A stretch of DNA of 64,000 nt from JAITWN01 sp050486285 (GCA_050486285.1 JBJHCZ010000016.1:6548-70547); one strand, 5' to 3'; shown: positions 16,712 to 29,254, counted from the first letter of the stretch. Program-made: numbers and translations. The notes: generated by a model not told the origin, from the sequence alone.

Positions 16712-18363
16712 TTGCTGCCTCCTTTTTCGGCATAGTTGCCATAAAAGCCCGAGGTGATCGGATAGCGCCGGTCGCGACCGAAGGCGCGACGCGAGATACG
16801 GACCCCGGGCGGCGCCTGCCGGCGCTTGTATTCATTGCGATTGACCAGGCTCACGGCGCGCCTGACCATGTCGCGGTCGTAGCCGGCGCCGACGATCTCC
16901 TCCGGGCTCATGTCCTTCTCGACATAGCGCTCGAGGATCGCGTCGAGCAGCGCATACGGCGGCAGACTGTCCTCGTCGCGCTGGTCCGGCGCGAGTTCCG
17001 CCGACGGCGGCCGCTCGAACACCCGCTCCGGGATCACCGGCGCGATCGCGTTGCGATGGCGCGCGAGCCGATAGACCAGCGTCTTCGGCACATCCTTGAG
17101 CGGCGCGAAGCCGCCGGCCATGTCGCCGTACAGCGTCGCGTAGCCGACCGCGAGCTCACTCTTGTTGCCGGTCGTCAGCACGATTCTACCGTGCTTGTTC
17201 GAAATCGCCATGAGGATCACGCCGCGACAGCGCGCCTGGATGTTCTCCTCGGTGGAATCCGCCGGCAGGCCGGCGAACAGGTCGCCGAGCATGTCGAGAA
17301 AGGCCTGGAACGCGGGCTCGATCGGGATCAGCTGCGAGCGGACACCGAGCGCGTCGGCCTCGGCGCGCGCGTCCTCGGTGCTCATCGGCGCGGTATAGCG
17401 CGACGGCATCATCACGCCGGTGACGCGCTCCGCGCCGAGCGCATCGACCGCGACCGCGAGCGTCAGCGCCGAATCGATGCCGCCGGACAGGCCGACCACC
17501 GCGCCGCTGAAGCGGTTCTTGTCGACGTAGTCACGCACGCCGAGCACCAGCGCGCGATAGATCGCCGCCTCGTCGTCCAGTGGCTCGGCCAGCGGCCCCG
17601 GCAGCGGGCGCACCGCGCCGTCGTCGTCGATCTCGAAGTCGACCGGGATCAGCGCCTCCTCCCACGCCGGCGCCCGTTGCGTAACCTCGCCGCGGGCGTC
17701 CATGACGAAGGATTCGCCGTCGAAGACCAGCTCGTCCTGGCCGCCGACGGTATTCAGATAGACGATCGGGATGCCGGTTGCCGCGATGCGCTGGCGCAGC
17801 ACCGCCTCGCGCTCGCCGCGCTTGGCGACGTGATAGGGCGAGGCATTGAGGTTGATCATCAACCGCGCGCCGGCCTCGGCGGCCTGCTCGACGGCGCCCG
17901 GCTGCCAGACGTCCTCGCAGATCGTCAGGCCGACGCGGGCGCCGCCGATCGTGACGATGCAGGGCTCGCTGCCGGGCGAGAAATAGCGCAGCTCGTCGAA
18001 CACGCTGTAATTGGGCAGGCGGTGCTTGTGATAGGCGGCGACGACCGCGCCGCCGCGCAGCAGCACCGCGGCGTTGTGCAGCCGGCCCTCGTGCGGCAAG
18101 GGACAACCAAGTACGACATCGATGCCGCTGACCTGGTTGCGGATCAGCATCAGCGCGCGCGACACCTGGTCGATCAGCGCCGGACGCAGCAGCAGGTCCT
18201 CGGGGGGGTAACCGGTCAGCGCCAGTTCGGGAAAGACGACGCAGGCGGCCTGGTGCCGATCACGCGCGACGGCCGCGGCGTCGATGATGCGCACGGCGTT
18301 GCCCTGCACGTCGCCGACCATCAGGTCGAACTGGGCCAGCACGATGCGCAGCCGGCCGCTCAT
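16708..18363 (-). CDS. nadE: Glutamine-dependent NAD+ synthetase
   Basis: The enzyme amidates deamido-NAD+ to NAD+ with glutamine as nitrogen donor. The N-terminal nitrilase-like glutaminase domain (about 1-260) has the Glu in FPELALTGY and the catalytic Cys in LTICEDVW. The C-terminal synthetase domain has the PP-loop VVGLSGGIDSALTL, then TGNKSELAVGYATLYGDMAGGF. The start MSGRLRIVLAQF gives 551 residues, usual for the fused enzyme. With nadA at 40 kb, both de novo and amidation steps of NAD synthesis are represented in the window. It overlaps glnB by 4 nt. Confidence 0.96.
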   Translation of the reverse strand: MSGRLRIVLAQFDLMVGDVQGNAVRIIDAAAVARDRHQAACVVFPELALTGYPPEDLLLRPALIDQVSRALMLIRNQVSGIDVVLGCPLPHEGRLHNAAVLLRGGAVVAAYHKHRLPNYSVFDELRYFSPGSEPCIVTIGGARVGLTICEDVWQPGAVEQAAEAGARLMINLNASPYHVAKRGEREAVLRQRIAATGIPIVYLNTVGGQDELVFDGESFVMDARGEVTQRAPAWEEALIPVDFEIDDDGAVRPLPGPLAEPLDDEAAIYRALVLGVRDYVDKNRFSGAVVGLSGGIDSALTLAVAVDALGAERVTGVMMPSRYTAPMSTEDARAEADALGVRSQLIPIEPAFQAFLDMLGDLFAGLPADSTEENIQARCRGVILMAISNKHGRIVLTTGNKSELAVGYATLYGDMAGGFAPLKDVPKTLVYRLARHRNAIAPVIPERVFERPPSAELAPDQRDEDSLPPYALLDAILERYVEKDMSPEEIVGAGYDRDMVRRAVSLVNRNEYKRRQAPPGVRISRRAFGRDRRYPITSGFYGNYAEKGGSK

Positions 18364-18487
18364 CCGGCCTCCCCGCAGGCAAGGCCGCGGCTGGGCAGGG
18401 CGATCGGCGACAGCAGGCAATCAGTGACGGTCATGCGCCCTGCGCGGCCCCGGCCCGCGGGACGCGCTCCGGCAGCGGGTATCCGGT

Positions 18488-18919
18488 TCAGAACGGGATA
18501 TCGTCGTCGAGATCGGGCTCGGCCATCGCCTCTTCGCGCGGCGGGGACTGGCGCTGCTGGCCGCCGTCCCCGGCGCCGCCGCGGCCGTCCAGCATCTGCA
18601 TATCGTTGGCGACGATCTCGGTCGTGTAGCGGTCCTGGCCGGAGTTCTTGTCCTGCCACTTGCGGGTGCGCAGGCTGCCCTCGATATAGACCTTCGAGCC
18701 CTTCTTCAGGTACTCGCCGGCGATCTCGGCCAAACGGTTGAAGAACACCACGTTATGCCACTCGGTGCGCTCCTGGCGCTCACCGCTCTGCTTGTCCTTC
18801 CACTGCTCGGAGGTCGCGATCGTCACGTTGGCGACCGCGGAGCCGCTCGGCATGTAGCGGACTTCCGGGTCCTTGCCCAGATTGCCGATCAGGATGACCT
18901 TGTTGACGCCTCTTGCCAT
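18488..18919 (-). CDS. ssb: Single-stranded DNA-binding protein
   Basis: SSB coats single-stranded DNA in replication, recombination and repair and recruits partners through its tail. The 143 residues have an OB fold (VNKVILIGNLGKDPEVRY, WHNVVFFNRLAEI, SKVYIEGSLRTRKW). A short Gly/Gln-rich linker leads to the canonical acidic tip DDDIPF. The start MARGVNK has a good ribosome site (GAGAGG) and matches the family. The first 31 nt overlap the 3' end of the upstream MFS gene in a different frame, so the two are probably co-transcribed. Confidence 0.97.
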   Translation of the reverse strand: MARGVNKVILIGNLGKDPEVRYMPSGSAVANVTIATSEQWKDKQSGERQERTEWHNVVFFNRLAEIAGEYLKKGSKVYIEGSLRTRKWQDKNSGQDRYTTEIVANDMQMLDGRGGAGDGGQQRQSPPREEAMAEPDLDDDIPF

Positions 18920-20325
18920 GTTCCTCTCCCGGGAGTGCTTGCCTGAAATTCTGTCCGCCACGTCCCGACCAGGGACTCGATCCGGTCATAATCCACCGTC
19001 CGGCTGTCGACCTTAAGATACGCCACTGCATCCTCGGCCACAACAACGGCCTCGGCGACGCCGGGCATCGCCAGCAGCTCGCGTTCCCGCGCGGGGGCCT
19101 CGGCGGCGTCGAAATCTTCCATGGGAATCATATAGCTGCTGAGATACGGCGGCGGCGCCATCGAGCGCGCCATGAGTGCCCAGCCGAGCAGGCAAACCAG
19201 ACAGAATCCGAATGTCCCGCTCAGACCGAAGGCCCCGTACATCGCCCCGCCGGCGACGCCGCCGACAAAGGCGCCAAGAAACTGGCATGACGAGAAGGCC
19301 CCCATCGCGGTGCCCTTGCGGTCCGCCGGCGCGAACTTCGCGAGCAGGGACGGCAACAGCGCCTCGAGGACATTGAAGGCGATGAAGAACAGCAGCAGCA
19401 TCAGCACGATGCCGGCCACCGACGACGACAGCAGGATCAGCCCGGCCTCGGCGGCCGCGAGCATCAGGATCGCCGCGACGAACACCTCCTTCAGCCGGCG
19501 GTGCTTCTCGGCGATGACGACCAGTGGCACCATCAGCGTCAGCGAGACGAGCAGCACCGGCAGGTAAACGAGGCTGTGACGGGCGGTCTCGAGACCGGCG
19601 AAATCGCGCAGCGCGAACGGCAGCGCGACGAAGCTTGCGGTCAGTACGCAGTGCAGCAGGAACACGCCGACATCGAGCCGCAGCAGTTGCGGATCGCGCA
19701 GCACGTCGCCGAAGTAACCCGGCACCGTGCCGGTGTCGCGATGCGTGCGCATGCGCGCCGGGTCCGGCACGGCCAGGTAGAGGATCGCGATGCCGCTGAC
19801 CGCGAGCACGGCGGTCAGCCAGAAGATGCCGGGCACGCCGATCCAGTGATTCAGCAGCGGTCCGAGCGCCAGCGCCAGCGCGAACGACAGGCCGATGCTC
19901 ATGCCGATGATCGCCATCGCGCGGCTGCGGTGCTGCTCGCGCGTCAGGTCGGCGGCCAGCGCCATCACCGCGGCGGCGATCGCCCCCGCGCCCTGCAGCG
20001 CGCGACCGACGATGATCCCGGTGATCGTGTCCGCGGTCGCGGCGACGATGCTGCCGAGCGCGAAGATCACGAGGCCGGCGGCGATGACCGGCTTGCGGCC
20101 GATGCGGTCGGACCACAGCCCGAACGGGATCGCGAGCAGCGCCTGGGTCAGGCCATAGACGCCGATCGCGAGCCCGATCAGCACCGGCTCGATCTCGCCG
20201 AGCGTCTCGGCATACAGCGCGAACACCGGCAGGATCATGAACAGGCCGAGCATCCGGAAACAAAAGATGCCGGCCAGCGAGAACGCGGCGCGGCGTTCCT
20301 GCGGGGAGATAGCCTGATGGGACAT
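18889..20325 (-). CDS. MFS transporter with C-terminal YAM-like domain (YajR type)
   Basis: A 478-residue major facilitator with twelve predicted helices. Conserved loop motif A is FGLWSDRIGRKPVI between helices 2 and 3, and GRALQGAGAIAAAVMALAAD marks helix 4/5. After the last helix (about residue 400), residues about 405-465 form a small ferredoxin-like domain (ARERELLAMPGVAEAVVVAE) like the YAM domain of E. coli YajR. The substrate is unknown. The gene sits between ssb and divergent uvrA, a conserved order in several gammaproteobacteria. Its last 31 nt overlap the ssb start. Confidence 0.9.
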   Translation of the reverse strand: MSHQAISPQERRAAFSLAGIFCFRMLGLFMILPVFALYAETLGEIEPVLIGLAIGVYGLTQALLAIPFGLWSDRIGRKPVIAAGLVIFALGSIVAATADTITGIIVGRALQGAGAIAAAVMALAADLTREQHRSRAMAIIGMSIGLSFALALALGPLLNHWIGVPGIFWLTAVLAVSGIAILYLAVPDPARMRTHRDTGTVPGYFGDVLRDPQLLRLDVGVFLLHCVLTASFVALPFALRDFAGLETARHSLVYLPVLLVSLTLMVPLVVIAEKHRRLKEVFVAAILMLAAAEAGLILLSSSVAGIVLMLLLFFIAFNVLEALLPSLLAKFAPADRKGTAMGAFSSCQFLGAFVGGVAGGAMYGAFGLSGTFGFCLVCLLGWALMARSMAPPPYLSSYMIPMEDFDAAEAPARERELLAMPGVAEAVVVAEDAVAYLKVDSRTVDYDRIESLVGTWRTEFQASTPGRGTWQEASTRSS

Positions 20326-20332
20326 AGGGCTT

Positions 20333-20362
20333 TTGCGTTATCGGGGGCAAAGCGGCTATATT
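20333..20362 (+). promoter_or_regulatory. Candidate sigma-70 promoter for uvrA
   Basis: TTGCGT at 20333-20338 and TATATT at 20357-20362 are spaced by 18 bp, 29 nt before the uvrA GTG start. I saw no LexA-type CTGT-N8-ACAG box in the 66-bp intergenic region, so SOS control is not supported here. Confidence 0.45.
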
Positions 20363-20391
20363 AACAGGTTGCTTTCAACCCGGGGAACAGC

Positions 20392-23271
<2,880 letters not shown>

Positions 23272-23290
23272 GCCGGTAGCGCTTGCCGAC

Positions 23291-24769
23291 ATGAGGCCCG
23301 CCTTCCTGTCACGCCCGCTTGCGACGCTGATCCTGGTCCTGTTCCTGACCCAGAGCACGATCGGCCACGGCATCGTCGACCTGCCGAGCATCGGCGAGGC
23401 CACCGAGAGCTATCTGTCGACCGAGCAGGAACAATTCTACGGCGAGGCCTTCATGCGCGGCATACGCGCCTCGCTCGACCTCGTCGACGATCCCGAGATC
23501 CAGGGCTATATCGAGTCGCTCGGCAACCGCCTCGTCGCCGGCACCGGCATCCGCGATCGCAACTTCACGTTCTTCGTGATCCGCGACCCGATGATCAACG
23601 CCTTCGCCGGTCCCGGCGGCTACATCGGCATCAACAGCGGCCTGATCCTGACCGCCCATACCGAGGCCGAGCTGGCCTCGGTCGTCGCCCATGAAATCGC
23701 CCACGTGACCCAGCGCCACATCGCGCGCGCGGTGGAGGCCGCGTCGAGGATGAGCGTGCCGGTCACCGCGGCGATCATGGCCGCGATCATCCTCGGCGCG
23801 CGCGGCGGCACCCAGGTCGGCGAGGCCGCGATCGCGGCGGCGGCCGCCGGCAGCATCCAGCAGCAGATCAACTTCACCCGCGCGAACGAGCAGGAGGCCG
23901 ACCGCATCGGCCTGCAGATCCTCGCCGACACGGGCTTCGAGCCGCGCGCGATGCCGCGCTTTTTCGAGCGCCTGCAGCAGGCCAGTCAGTTCTACGACAA
24001 CCTCCAGCTGGAATTCCTGCGCACCCACCCGGTCACGATCTCGCGCATCTCGGACACCGGCAACCGCGCCGAGCAGTATCCGGAGATGAGCGAGACCCTG
24101 AATCCGAACTATCCGCTGATCCGCGAGAAGGTGCGCATCCGCCAGTACGCGAATCCGCGCCGCAGTATCGAGCACTACGAGGCGGCACTGCGCGAGATCG
24201 CGGAAGACAGGCAGGAGGCCGCGCGCTACGGCTATGCGCTGGCGCTGGCCGCGGCGGGAAGGACCGACGAGGCGCGCGAACAGCTGATGCCGCTGGTCGA
24301 GCACGAGCCCGAACGCATCCCGTTCCAGATCGCGCTCGCGGAGATCGAGACCGCCGCCGGAAGGCTGGACCGCGCGCTGGAGATCTATCGCCACAATCTC
24401 GCGCTCTTTCCCCACCACCTGCCGCTGACGATACTTTATGTCAGGGCGCTGCTGGAGGAGCGGCAGGCTGAAACGGCGATCGGCGTCATCAACGACTATC
24501 ACCGCGCGCGCAGCCCGCGGCCCGAGCTCTACCGCCTGCTGGCGCAGGCGCGCAATCTCAGGGGCGAGGCCTCACTGGGCCATCAGGCCCTCGCCGAGTA
24601 TCACCACCTGCTCGGCGAGACGCGGCCCGCGATCGAACAGCTGAACATGGCCTTGCGCCTGATCGGCGAGGACGAAGGTCATCGGGAAGCCAGGCTGCGC
24701 GCGCGCGTGCAGTTGCTCGAGGAAGAATGGAGGCACAAGGCGCGGATCGTCGGCGAGGCGGCGCAGTGA
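23291..24769 (+). CDS. bepA: Periplasmic M48 metalloprotease with TPRs (BepA/YfgC-like)
   Basis: A 492-residue product with an N-terminal signal peptide and an M48 protease domain. The zinc motif is VAHEIAHVTQRH with the downstream Glu in ANEQEADRIG. Residues about 280-480 are TPR-like helices. BepA promotes LPS-assembly protein LptD maturation or degrades stalled outer-membrane proteins. It starts 19 nt after the uvrA stop, so read-through from uvrA is likely. Together with the bamD genes 8 kb upstream it points to outer-membrane quality control. Confidence 0.93.
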   Translation: MRPAFLSRPLATLILVLFLTQSTIGHGIVDLPSIGEATESYLSTEQEQFYGEAFMRGIRASLDLVDDPEIQGYIESLGNRLVAGTGIRDRNFTFFVIRDPMINAFAGPGGYIGINSGLILTAHTEAELASVVAHEIAHVTQRHIARAVEAASRMSVPVTAAIMAAIILGARGGTQVGEAAIAAAAAGSIQQQINFTRANEQEADRIGLQILADTGFEPRAMPRFFERLQQASQFYDNLQLEFLRTHPVTISRISDTGNRAEQYPEMSETLNPNYPLIREKVRIRQYANPRRSIEHYEAALREIAEDRQEAARYGYALALAAAGRTDEAREQLMPLVEHEPERIPFQIALAEIETAAGRLDRALEIYRHNLALFPHHLPLTILYVRALLEERQAETAIGVINDYHRARSPRPELYRLLAQARNLRGEASLGHQALAEYHHLLGETRPAIEQLNMALRLIGEDEGHREARLRARVQLLEEEWRHKARIVGEAAQ

Positions 24770-24793
24770 CCGCGCGACCGGCGGCCGGGAGTC

Positions 24794-27478
24794 TCAGGCG
24801 CCGCCGCTGACCTGCTGTTTCAGCGTATCGATGCCGGCAAGCCCGCTCAGACACTCGTCGGCGCCGGCGCTGCGGTAGACCTGCTGCTGGTCGCGGCTCG
24901 CCGCCGGCGACACGATCACCACCACCGGGACGCGGCGCCCGTCGTCCTCGCCGCGCTGATGGATCTGCCGGATCGCCTCGGCGCCGAGCAGCTCGCGCGT
25001 CTCGTTGTCGACGACGATCAACCGCCAGATGTCACGCCCGGCAGCCGCCAGCGCCTCTCCGGCATTGGCCGCGAGTACGGCCCGGAAGCCCAGGCGCTCG
25101 AGGCGACCGAGCAATTGTTGCTGCCGCTCGCGATCGGCCGACACCACCAGCGCGTTGTCCTGCTGCTGCCGGCTCGGCGATGCCGCCAGCGCATGGCGGG
25201 TCACGAAGCTGTCGCCGCCGTCCCCGGCGACCGCGGCGATGCAGTCGCGGATCAGATCGCCCCCGACCGGCGCGGTCAGATAGCCCTGGATGCCGGCCTG
25301 GCGCACCTCCTCGCCGTCGCCGCGATAACCGGTCGCGGCAATCATGATCATGCGGGTCTGCGCGATGCGGCGATCGCCACGCAAGGCGTGGGCGAACTGC
25401 AGGCCGTTCATGCCGGCGATCTCGCGGTCGAAGATCACGAGATCGTAGGGCCGCCCGCGTCCGGCGGCGGCGCCGAGTTCGCTCAGCGCCTTCATGCCGT
25501 CGGCGATGCAGCGCGCGCGCAGCCCGTAGCCGGCCAGCAGCCCGAGCATCGATTCGCAGGCGGCGGCGTCCGGATTGACGACCAGCAATTTCAGGCGGGA
25601 AAGATCGCCGGTCGCCGCCTCCTGCGCCGCCGGCTCCGCGCCGCGCCGCTCGAAGCGGGCGGTGAACCAGAACACGCTGCCGCGGCCGATCTCGCTGCTG
25701 ACGCCGATCGTGCCGTGCATCATCTCTGCGAGCCGCTTCGAGATCATCAGGCCGAGCCCCGAGCTGCGGTTGTAGGGCGACGACAGCGACGCCTCCGAAT
25801 GCGCGAAGATCTCGAAGATGCGCTGCTGTACCGCCGGCGCGATGCCGATGCCGGTATCCTGGACCTCGAAGCGCAGCGTCGCGTGCCCGGTGGTCTCCTC
25901 GACCGACTCGACGCGCAGCACGACCTCGCCCCTGTCGGTGAACTTCAGCGCATTATCGAACAGGTTGATCAGCAGCTGGCGCAGCCGGGTCGGATCGCCG
26001 CGCAACGAAGTCGGCACCGTGGCAGGGACGACATAGACGAGACCCACCCCCTTCTCGACGGCCGCGTCGCGAAACATCCGGTAGACGGTATCGACGGTAC
26101 GGCGCAGATCGAAGTCGATGGATTCGAGCTCGAGCTTGCCGGCCTCGATGCGCGAGAAGTCGAGCATGTCGTTGATCACGGTGATCAGTGAATTGCCCGA
26201 CATCCGGATCGCGTCGATGCGCTCGCGCTGCTCCGGAGACAGATCGTCCGCGGAGAGGATGTTCAGCGAGCCGAGCATCTCGTTGACCGGCGAGCGGATC
26301 TCCTGGCTGACATTGGCAATGAACTCGAACTTGTTGCGCGACGATTCCAGCGCCGCCGCCTGGGCATTGCGCAGGTCGAATTCGGCCTGCTTGCGGCGGG
26401 TGATGTCGCGGGCGATCGCGATGAACAGGTGACGTTCCTCGATGCTGACCTCGCTGATGTCGATCTCCATCGGGAATACCGTACCATCCCGGCGCCGGCC
26501 TTCGATCTCGCGGGTCGCGCCGAAGGTCCGCGCGCCGGTGCCGCGCAGGAACTCCTTCATTGACGCGCGGTGCTCGGACAACCACGGCTCAGGAATCAGC
26601 AGCGCAAGGTCCTGGCCGACGCACTCGGCGGCCGGAGTGCCGAAGATACGCTCGCCGGCCGGATTGCAGCTTTCGATCATGCCTTCCTCGCCGAAGGTGA
26701 TGATCGCGTCCATTGCATGATCGAGCACGGCATGGATGCGGCGCTCGCTGTCGACCAGCTCCTCGGCCTTCTGACGGGCGCGATTCAGCGCGGCCTGCTT
26801 TTCCGAATAGAGCATCGCGAGCTTGCGCGACATCGTGTTGAAGGCGTTCGCGGTCTGTGCCAGCTCGTCATGACCGGCGACCGCGAGCTGATAGCCGATA
26901 TCGCCGGAGGCGATGCGGCGGGTCGCGTCCTTGAGACGGGTCAGCTGGCGCGCGAAGTAGTTGCCGAGCATCAGCGAGAACAGGATCGAAAGCCCGAGGC
27001 CGATCACCGCTATCGTCGCCATCTCTCGACGCGCGGCGGCCATGATGTCGCTGACCTCGGCGGTCGCCAGGCCGATTTCGATGTGACCGAGAACGAAGCC
27101 GTCGGCGCGGATCTCGGCGGAGACATCATAGATGCCGTCGCTGACGTCCTCGAACAGGAAATCCTCGATGAAGGGGCGCGCCAGTACCGCCGGCTCGCCG
27201 GCTGCGGCGAGCGTGCGCTCCTCCACGATCACGCGGATGTAAACGATGTCAGGCTGCGCGAGCACCTCGCCGATCGTTGCCTCGAGGGCCTCGATGTCGG
27301 CCACCGCGACCGGCGGCCCGAGCGTCGACGCGAGTATCGACGCCGTCGACGACGCGCGATTCGACAGCTCGACCTCGTTGGAGATACGAAGGAAATTCAG
27401 GCTGCTCCAGACCAGGATCACCATCAGCAGGATCTGGATGCTGACCAGTCCGAGAACGATTTTCAGCCGAAAGGACAT
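24794..27478 (-). CDS. Hybrid sensor kinase with degenerate phosphorelay (pseudo-kinase)
   Basis: An 894-residue BarA-like protein. It has TM1 about 7-29, a periplasmic sensor about 30-150, TM2 about 153-172, HAMP about 173-225, PAS about 250-365, HisKA about 385-450, ATPase about 490-610, and two receiver domains about 628-750 and 775-890. The H-box reads ANVSQEIRSP: Gln392 replaces the phospho-accepting histidine. ATP-binding motifs look intact (LINLFDNALKFT, DTGIGIA, SSGLGLMISKRL). Receiver 1 keeps Asp684 but starts VVNPD instead of VVDDN, and has Ala736 in place of the conserved lysine (YLTAPV). Receiver 2 keeps Asp824 but also lacks the lysine. It may act as a non-catalytic regulator of another kinase. 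Confidence 0.9.
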   Translation of the reverse strand: MSFRLKIVLGLVSIQILLMVILVWSSLNFLRISNEVELSNRASSTASILASTLGPPVAVADIEALEATIGEVLAQPDIVYIRVIVEERTLAAAGEPAVLARPFIEDFLFEDVSDGIYDVSAEIRADGFVLGHIEIGLATAEVSDIMAAARREMATIAVIGLGLSILFSLMLGNYFARQLTRLKDATRRIASGDIGYQLAVAGHDELAQTANAFNTMSRKLAMLYSEKQAALNRARQKAEELVDSERRIHAVLDHAMDAIITFGEEGMIESCNPAGERIFGTPAAECVGQDLALLIPEPWLSEHRASMKEFLRGTGARTFGATREIEGRRRDGTVFPMEIDISEVSIEERHLFIAIARDITRRKQAEFDLRNAQAAALESSRNKFEFIANVSQEIRSPVNEMLGSLNILSADDLSPEQRERIDAIRMSGNSLITVINDMLDFSRIEAGKLELESIDFDLRRTVDTVYRMFRDAAVEKGVGLVYVVPATVPTSLRGDPTRLRQLLINLFDNALKFTDRGEVVLRVESVEETTGHATLRFEVQDTGIGIAPAVQQRIFEIFAHSEASLSSPYNRSSGLGLMISKRLAEMMHGTIGVSSEIGRGSVFWFTARFERRGAEPAAQEAATGDLSRLKLLVVNPDAAACESMLGLLAGYGLRARCIADGMKALSELGAAAGRGRPYDLVIFDREIAGMNGLQFAHALRGDRRIAQTRMIMIAATGYRGDGEEVRQAGIQGYLTAPVGGDLIRDCIAAVAGDGGDSFVTRHALAASPSRQQQDNALVVSADRERQQQLLGRLERLGFRAVLAANAGEALAAAGRDIWRLIVVDNETRELLGAEAIRQIHQRGEDDGRRVPVVVIVSPAASRDQQQVYRSAGADECLSGLAGIDTLKQQVSGGA

Positions 27479-27627
27479 GCAGGAAGCGTTCGATGGTCGG
27501 CCCGGCTAGCGACGTGGCGGAGATACCGCCCGGCCCCGTCCCGCCGAGCGTCAGGGCGATACTGTAGTGCCCCCCCTGCCGGAATGCAACCGCCGCCCGG
27601 GCGGGGCGGACGTCGCTCCCCGCTATC

Positions 27628-27999
27628 TCAGCCGCCCGGACCCGGCAGATTCTGCTCGCGGAGGATGAGTTCGATCTCCTGGATGGTCACCGGCGAGATC
27701 CCGGAAAACTCGAGGCCCATCCGGTACAACCCCTCCTCGCCCTCGGGACGAACCCACAGGCTGCGGCAGCGCAGGTGGAAGGTCTTGACGCTGCCGTCCC
27801 CCTGCAGGCTCTCGATCGCGAGCCTGACGTGGTTTCCGAGCGGAATGGTCTCGCTACTCACGACCGCCATGCCACTGACGCTGAGGTCCATGACGCGGCC
27901 GAGGAAGACCGACTTGTCCTGGTCGTAGACGGCCAGGAACCGATCGATGCGCCAGCGCGGGTGCATGCGATCTTCGCGTTTCTTTTTCAATCCGAACAT
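27628..27999 (-). CDS. PilZ-domain protein (predicted c-di-GMP receptor)
   Basis: A 123-residue single PilZ domain. The c-di-GMP-binding motifs are both present: RMHPR (RxxxR) at the N-terminus and DLSVSG (D/NxSxxG) about 25 residues later. Beta-strand-rich sequence follows to FRMGLEFSG-like positions. Such proteins transmit c-di-GMP levels to motility or envelope functions. It starts 110 nt upstream of the beta-propeller gene start region and lies downstream of it on the same strand; a 149-bp gap separates it from the pseudo-kinase gene. No diguanylate cyclase is nearby. Confidence 0.88.
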   Translation of the reverse strand: MFGLKKKREDRMHPRWRIDRFLAVYDQDKSVFLGRVMDLSVSGMAVVSSETIPLGNHVRLAIESLQGDGSVKTFHLRCRSLWVRPEGEEGLYRMGLEFSGISPVTIQEIELILREQNLPGPGG

Positions 28000-28108
28000 G
28001 GTGTCGCGGTCGCCGCCTGTCAGGGCCCGCTACGGGGCCGGCGAAGACATTATCGGCGCGGCGCCGGAACTCTTGATCCGGCGCGGGTCGCCGCCCGGCG
28101 CGACGCCC

Positions 28109-29254
28109 TCAATGCAGCACGCGCACCCCGATGCCGTGAAAATCGCTCTCGGGATTGCCTTTCGCCGGCTCGATCAGGCGCACCAGCCGGCGCTCCCGGA
28201 TGTCGACGACCGAGAAGCCCGGCGTCGTGCCGACCGCGACGTGCGGCGCCGATTTCGGGTGGGGACCGCGCAGGCTGAAGAACGCATAACGCGAATCCGG
28301 CGACATCGCGATGATGTCCGGGGTCTCGCCGATGTCGTCGATCTCCCCGACGATCGCGAGCGTGTCCGGATCGATGATGATGCCGTCGTCGCTGACGCGG
28401 TTGATCATCCAGATCTCGCGGCCGTCCGGCGTGGTCCAGACGCCATGGGCGTCATGGCCGCGGCTCGTGCTCTCGTGCACGACCTCGAAGGTGGCGGTGT
28501 CGATCGCATACCAGACGCCGACCTCCTTGTCGCCGCCGTTGACCAGCATGCGGCGGCCGTCCGGCGTCAGCGCGGTGCCGCAGTTGACCGACAATTCATC
28601 GGGCGGAAACGCCTTCCTGACCGTGAAGCTGCCGGTGTCGACGATGACCAGGCCGCCGTGATGCAGCCCCGGCCCGAGCGTGACGAAGGCGAAACGGCTG
28701 TCGGGCGTGTATTCATGGCAGATCGGCGCGGTCTCGGGGAAGCGGTCGCCCAGGGCCTTGACGACCGGATCCTCGGCGACGACCAGCGTGCGGCCGATCG
28801 TGAAGGTCTCGGCCTCGAGATCGAGGACGATCTCGACGAGCTTGCCGTCGCGCGGCTGGTCCGCCGCGCCGATGACATCGGCGATGACGAGGCCGTCGTC
28901 CGGCGTCACGCCGGCCATATGGGTGCGCGGACCCGTCTTGATGATATCGAGCACCTCGCGATCCGCGGTGCGCACGACGGCGACGTCGCCGGAACCGAGG
29001 TTTGCGATGAAGGCGTAGGCATGGTCCGAGGTGAAATCGATCATGTGGGGTACGCGCGCGCCATGCGCGCCGAGATCGATGCGGTCGACCTCGTTGAGCC
29101 CGCTGTCGTAGATATGGACGATGTGGGTGCCCTGGTCGATCGCCCAGATCTCGTAGTCCTTGAAGGCCAGCGCCGCCGCCGGCGCGGCCAGCAGCGCCAG
29201 CGCGAGGACGGTCGACAGCCACGTCTGCGGCCGTTGTTTATGGTGCGGAATCAT
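28109..29254 (-). CDS. Secreted YVTN-type beta-propeller protein
   Basis: A 381-residue product with a clear signal peptide (hydrophobic segment ending AAPAAALA). Recurring propeller blades follow: EIWAIDQGTHIVHIYDSGL, VPHMIDFTSDHAYAFIAN, CGTALTPDGRRMLVNGG and ETPDIIAMSPDSRYAFFSL. The blade spacing of about 45 residues fits a seven-bladed YVTN/NHL-like propeller in the periplasm. Homologous folds occur in surface proteins and in c-type-cytochrome-linked oxidases, but there is no CXXCH motif or catalytic signature here. Function is unknown. Confidence 0.82.
   Translation of the reverse strand: MIPHHKQRPQTWLSTVLALALLAAPAAALAFKDYEIWAIDQGTHIVHIYDSGLNEVDRIDLGAHGARVPHMIDFTSDHAYAFIANLGSGDVAVVRTADREVLDIIKTGPRTHMAGVTPDDGLVIADVIGAADQPRDGKLVEIVLDLEAETFTIGRTLVVAEDPVVKALGDRFPETAPICHEYTPDSRFAFVTLGPGLHHGGLVIVDTGSFTVRKAFPPDELSVNCGTALTPDGRRMLVNGGDKEVGVWYAIDTATFEVVHESTSRGHDAHGVWTTPDGREIWMINRVSDDGIIIDPDTLAIVGEIDDIGETPDIIAMSPDSRYAFFSLRGPHPKSAPHVAVGTTPGFSVVDIRERRLVRLIEPAKGNPESDFHGIGVRVLH

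Noticed and set aside
20326..20391. SOS (LexA) box upstream of uvrA
   Set aside because: ACAG occurs twice but no CTGT-N8-ACAG arrangement is present.
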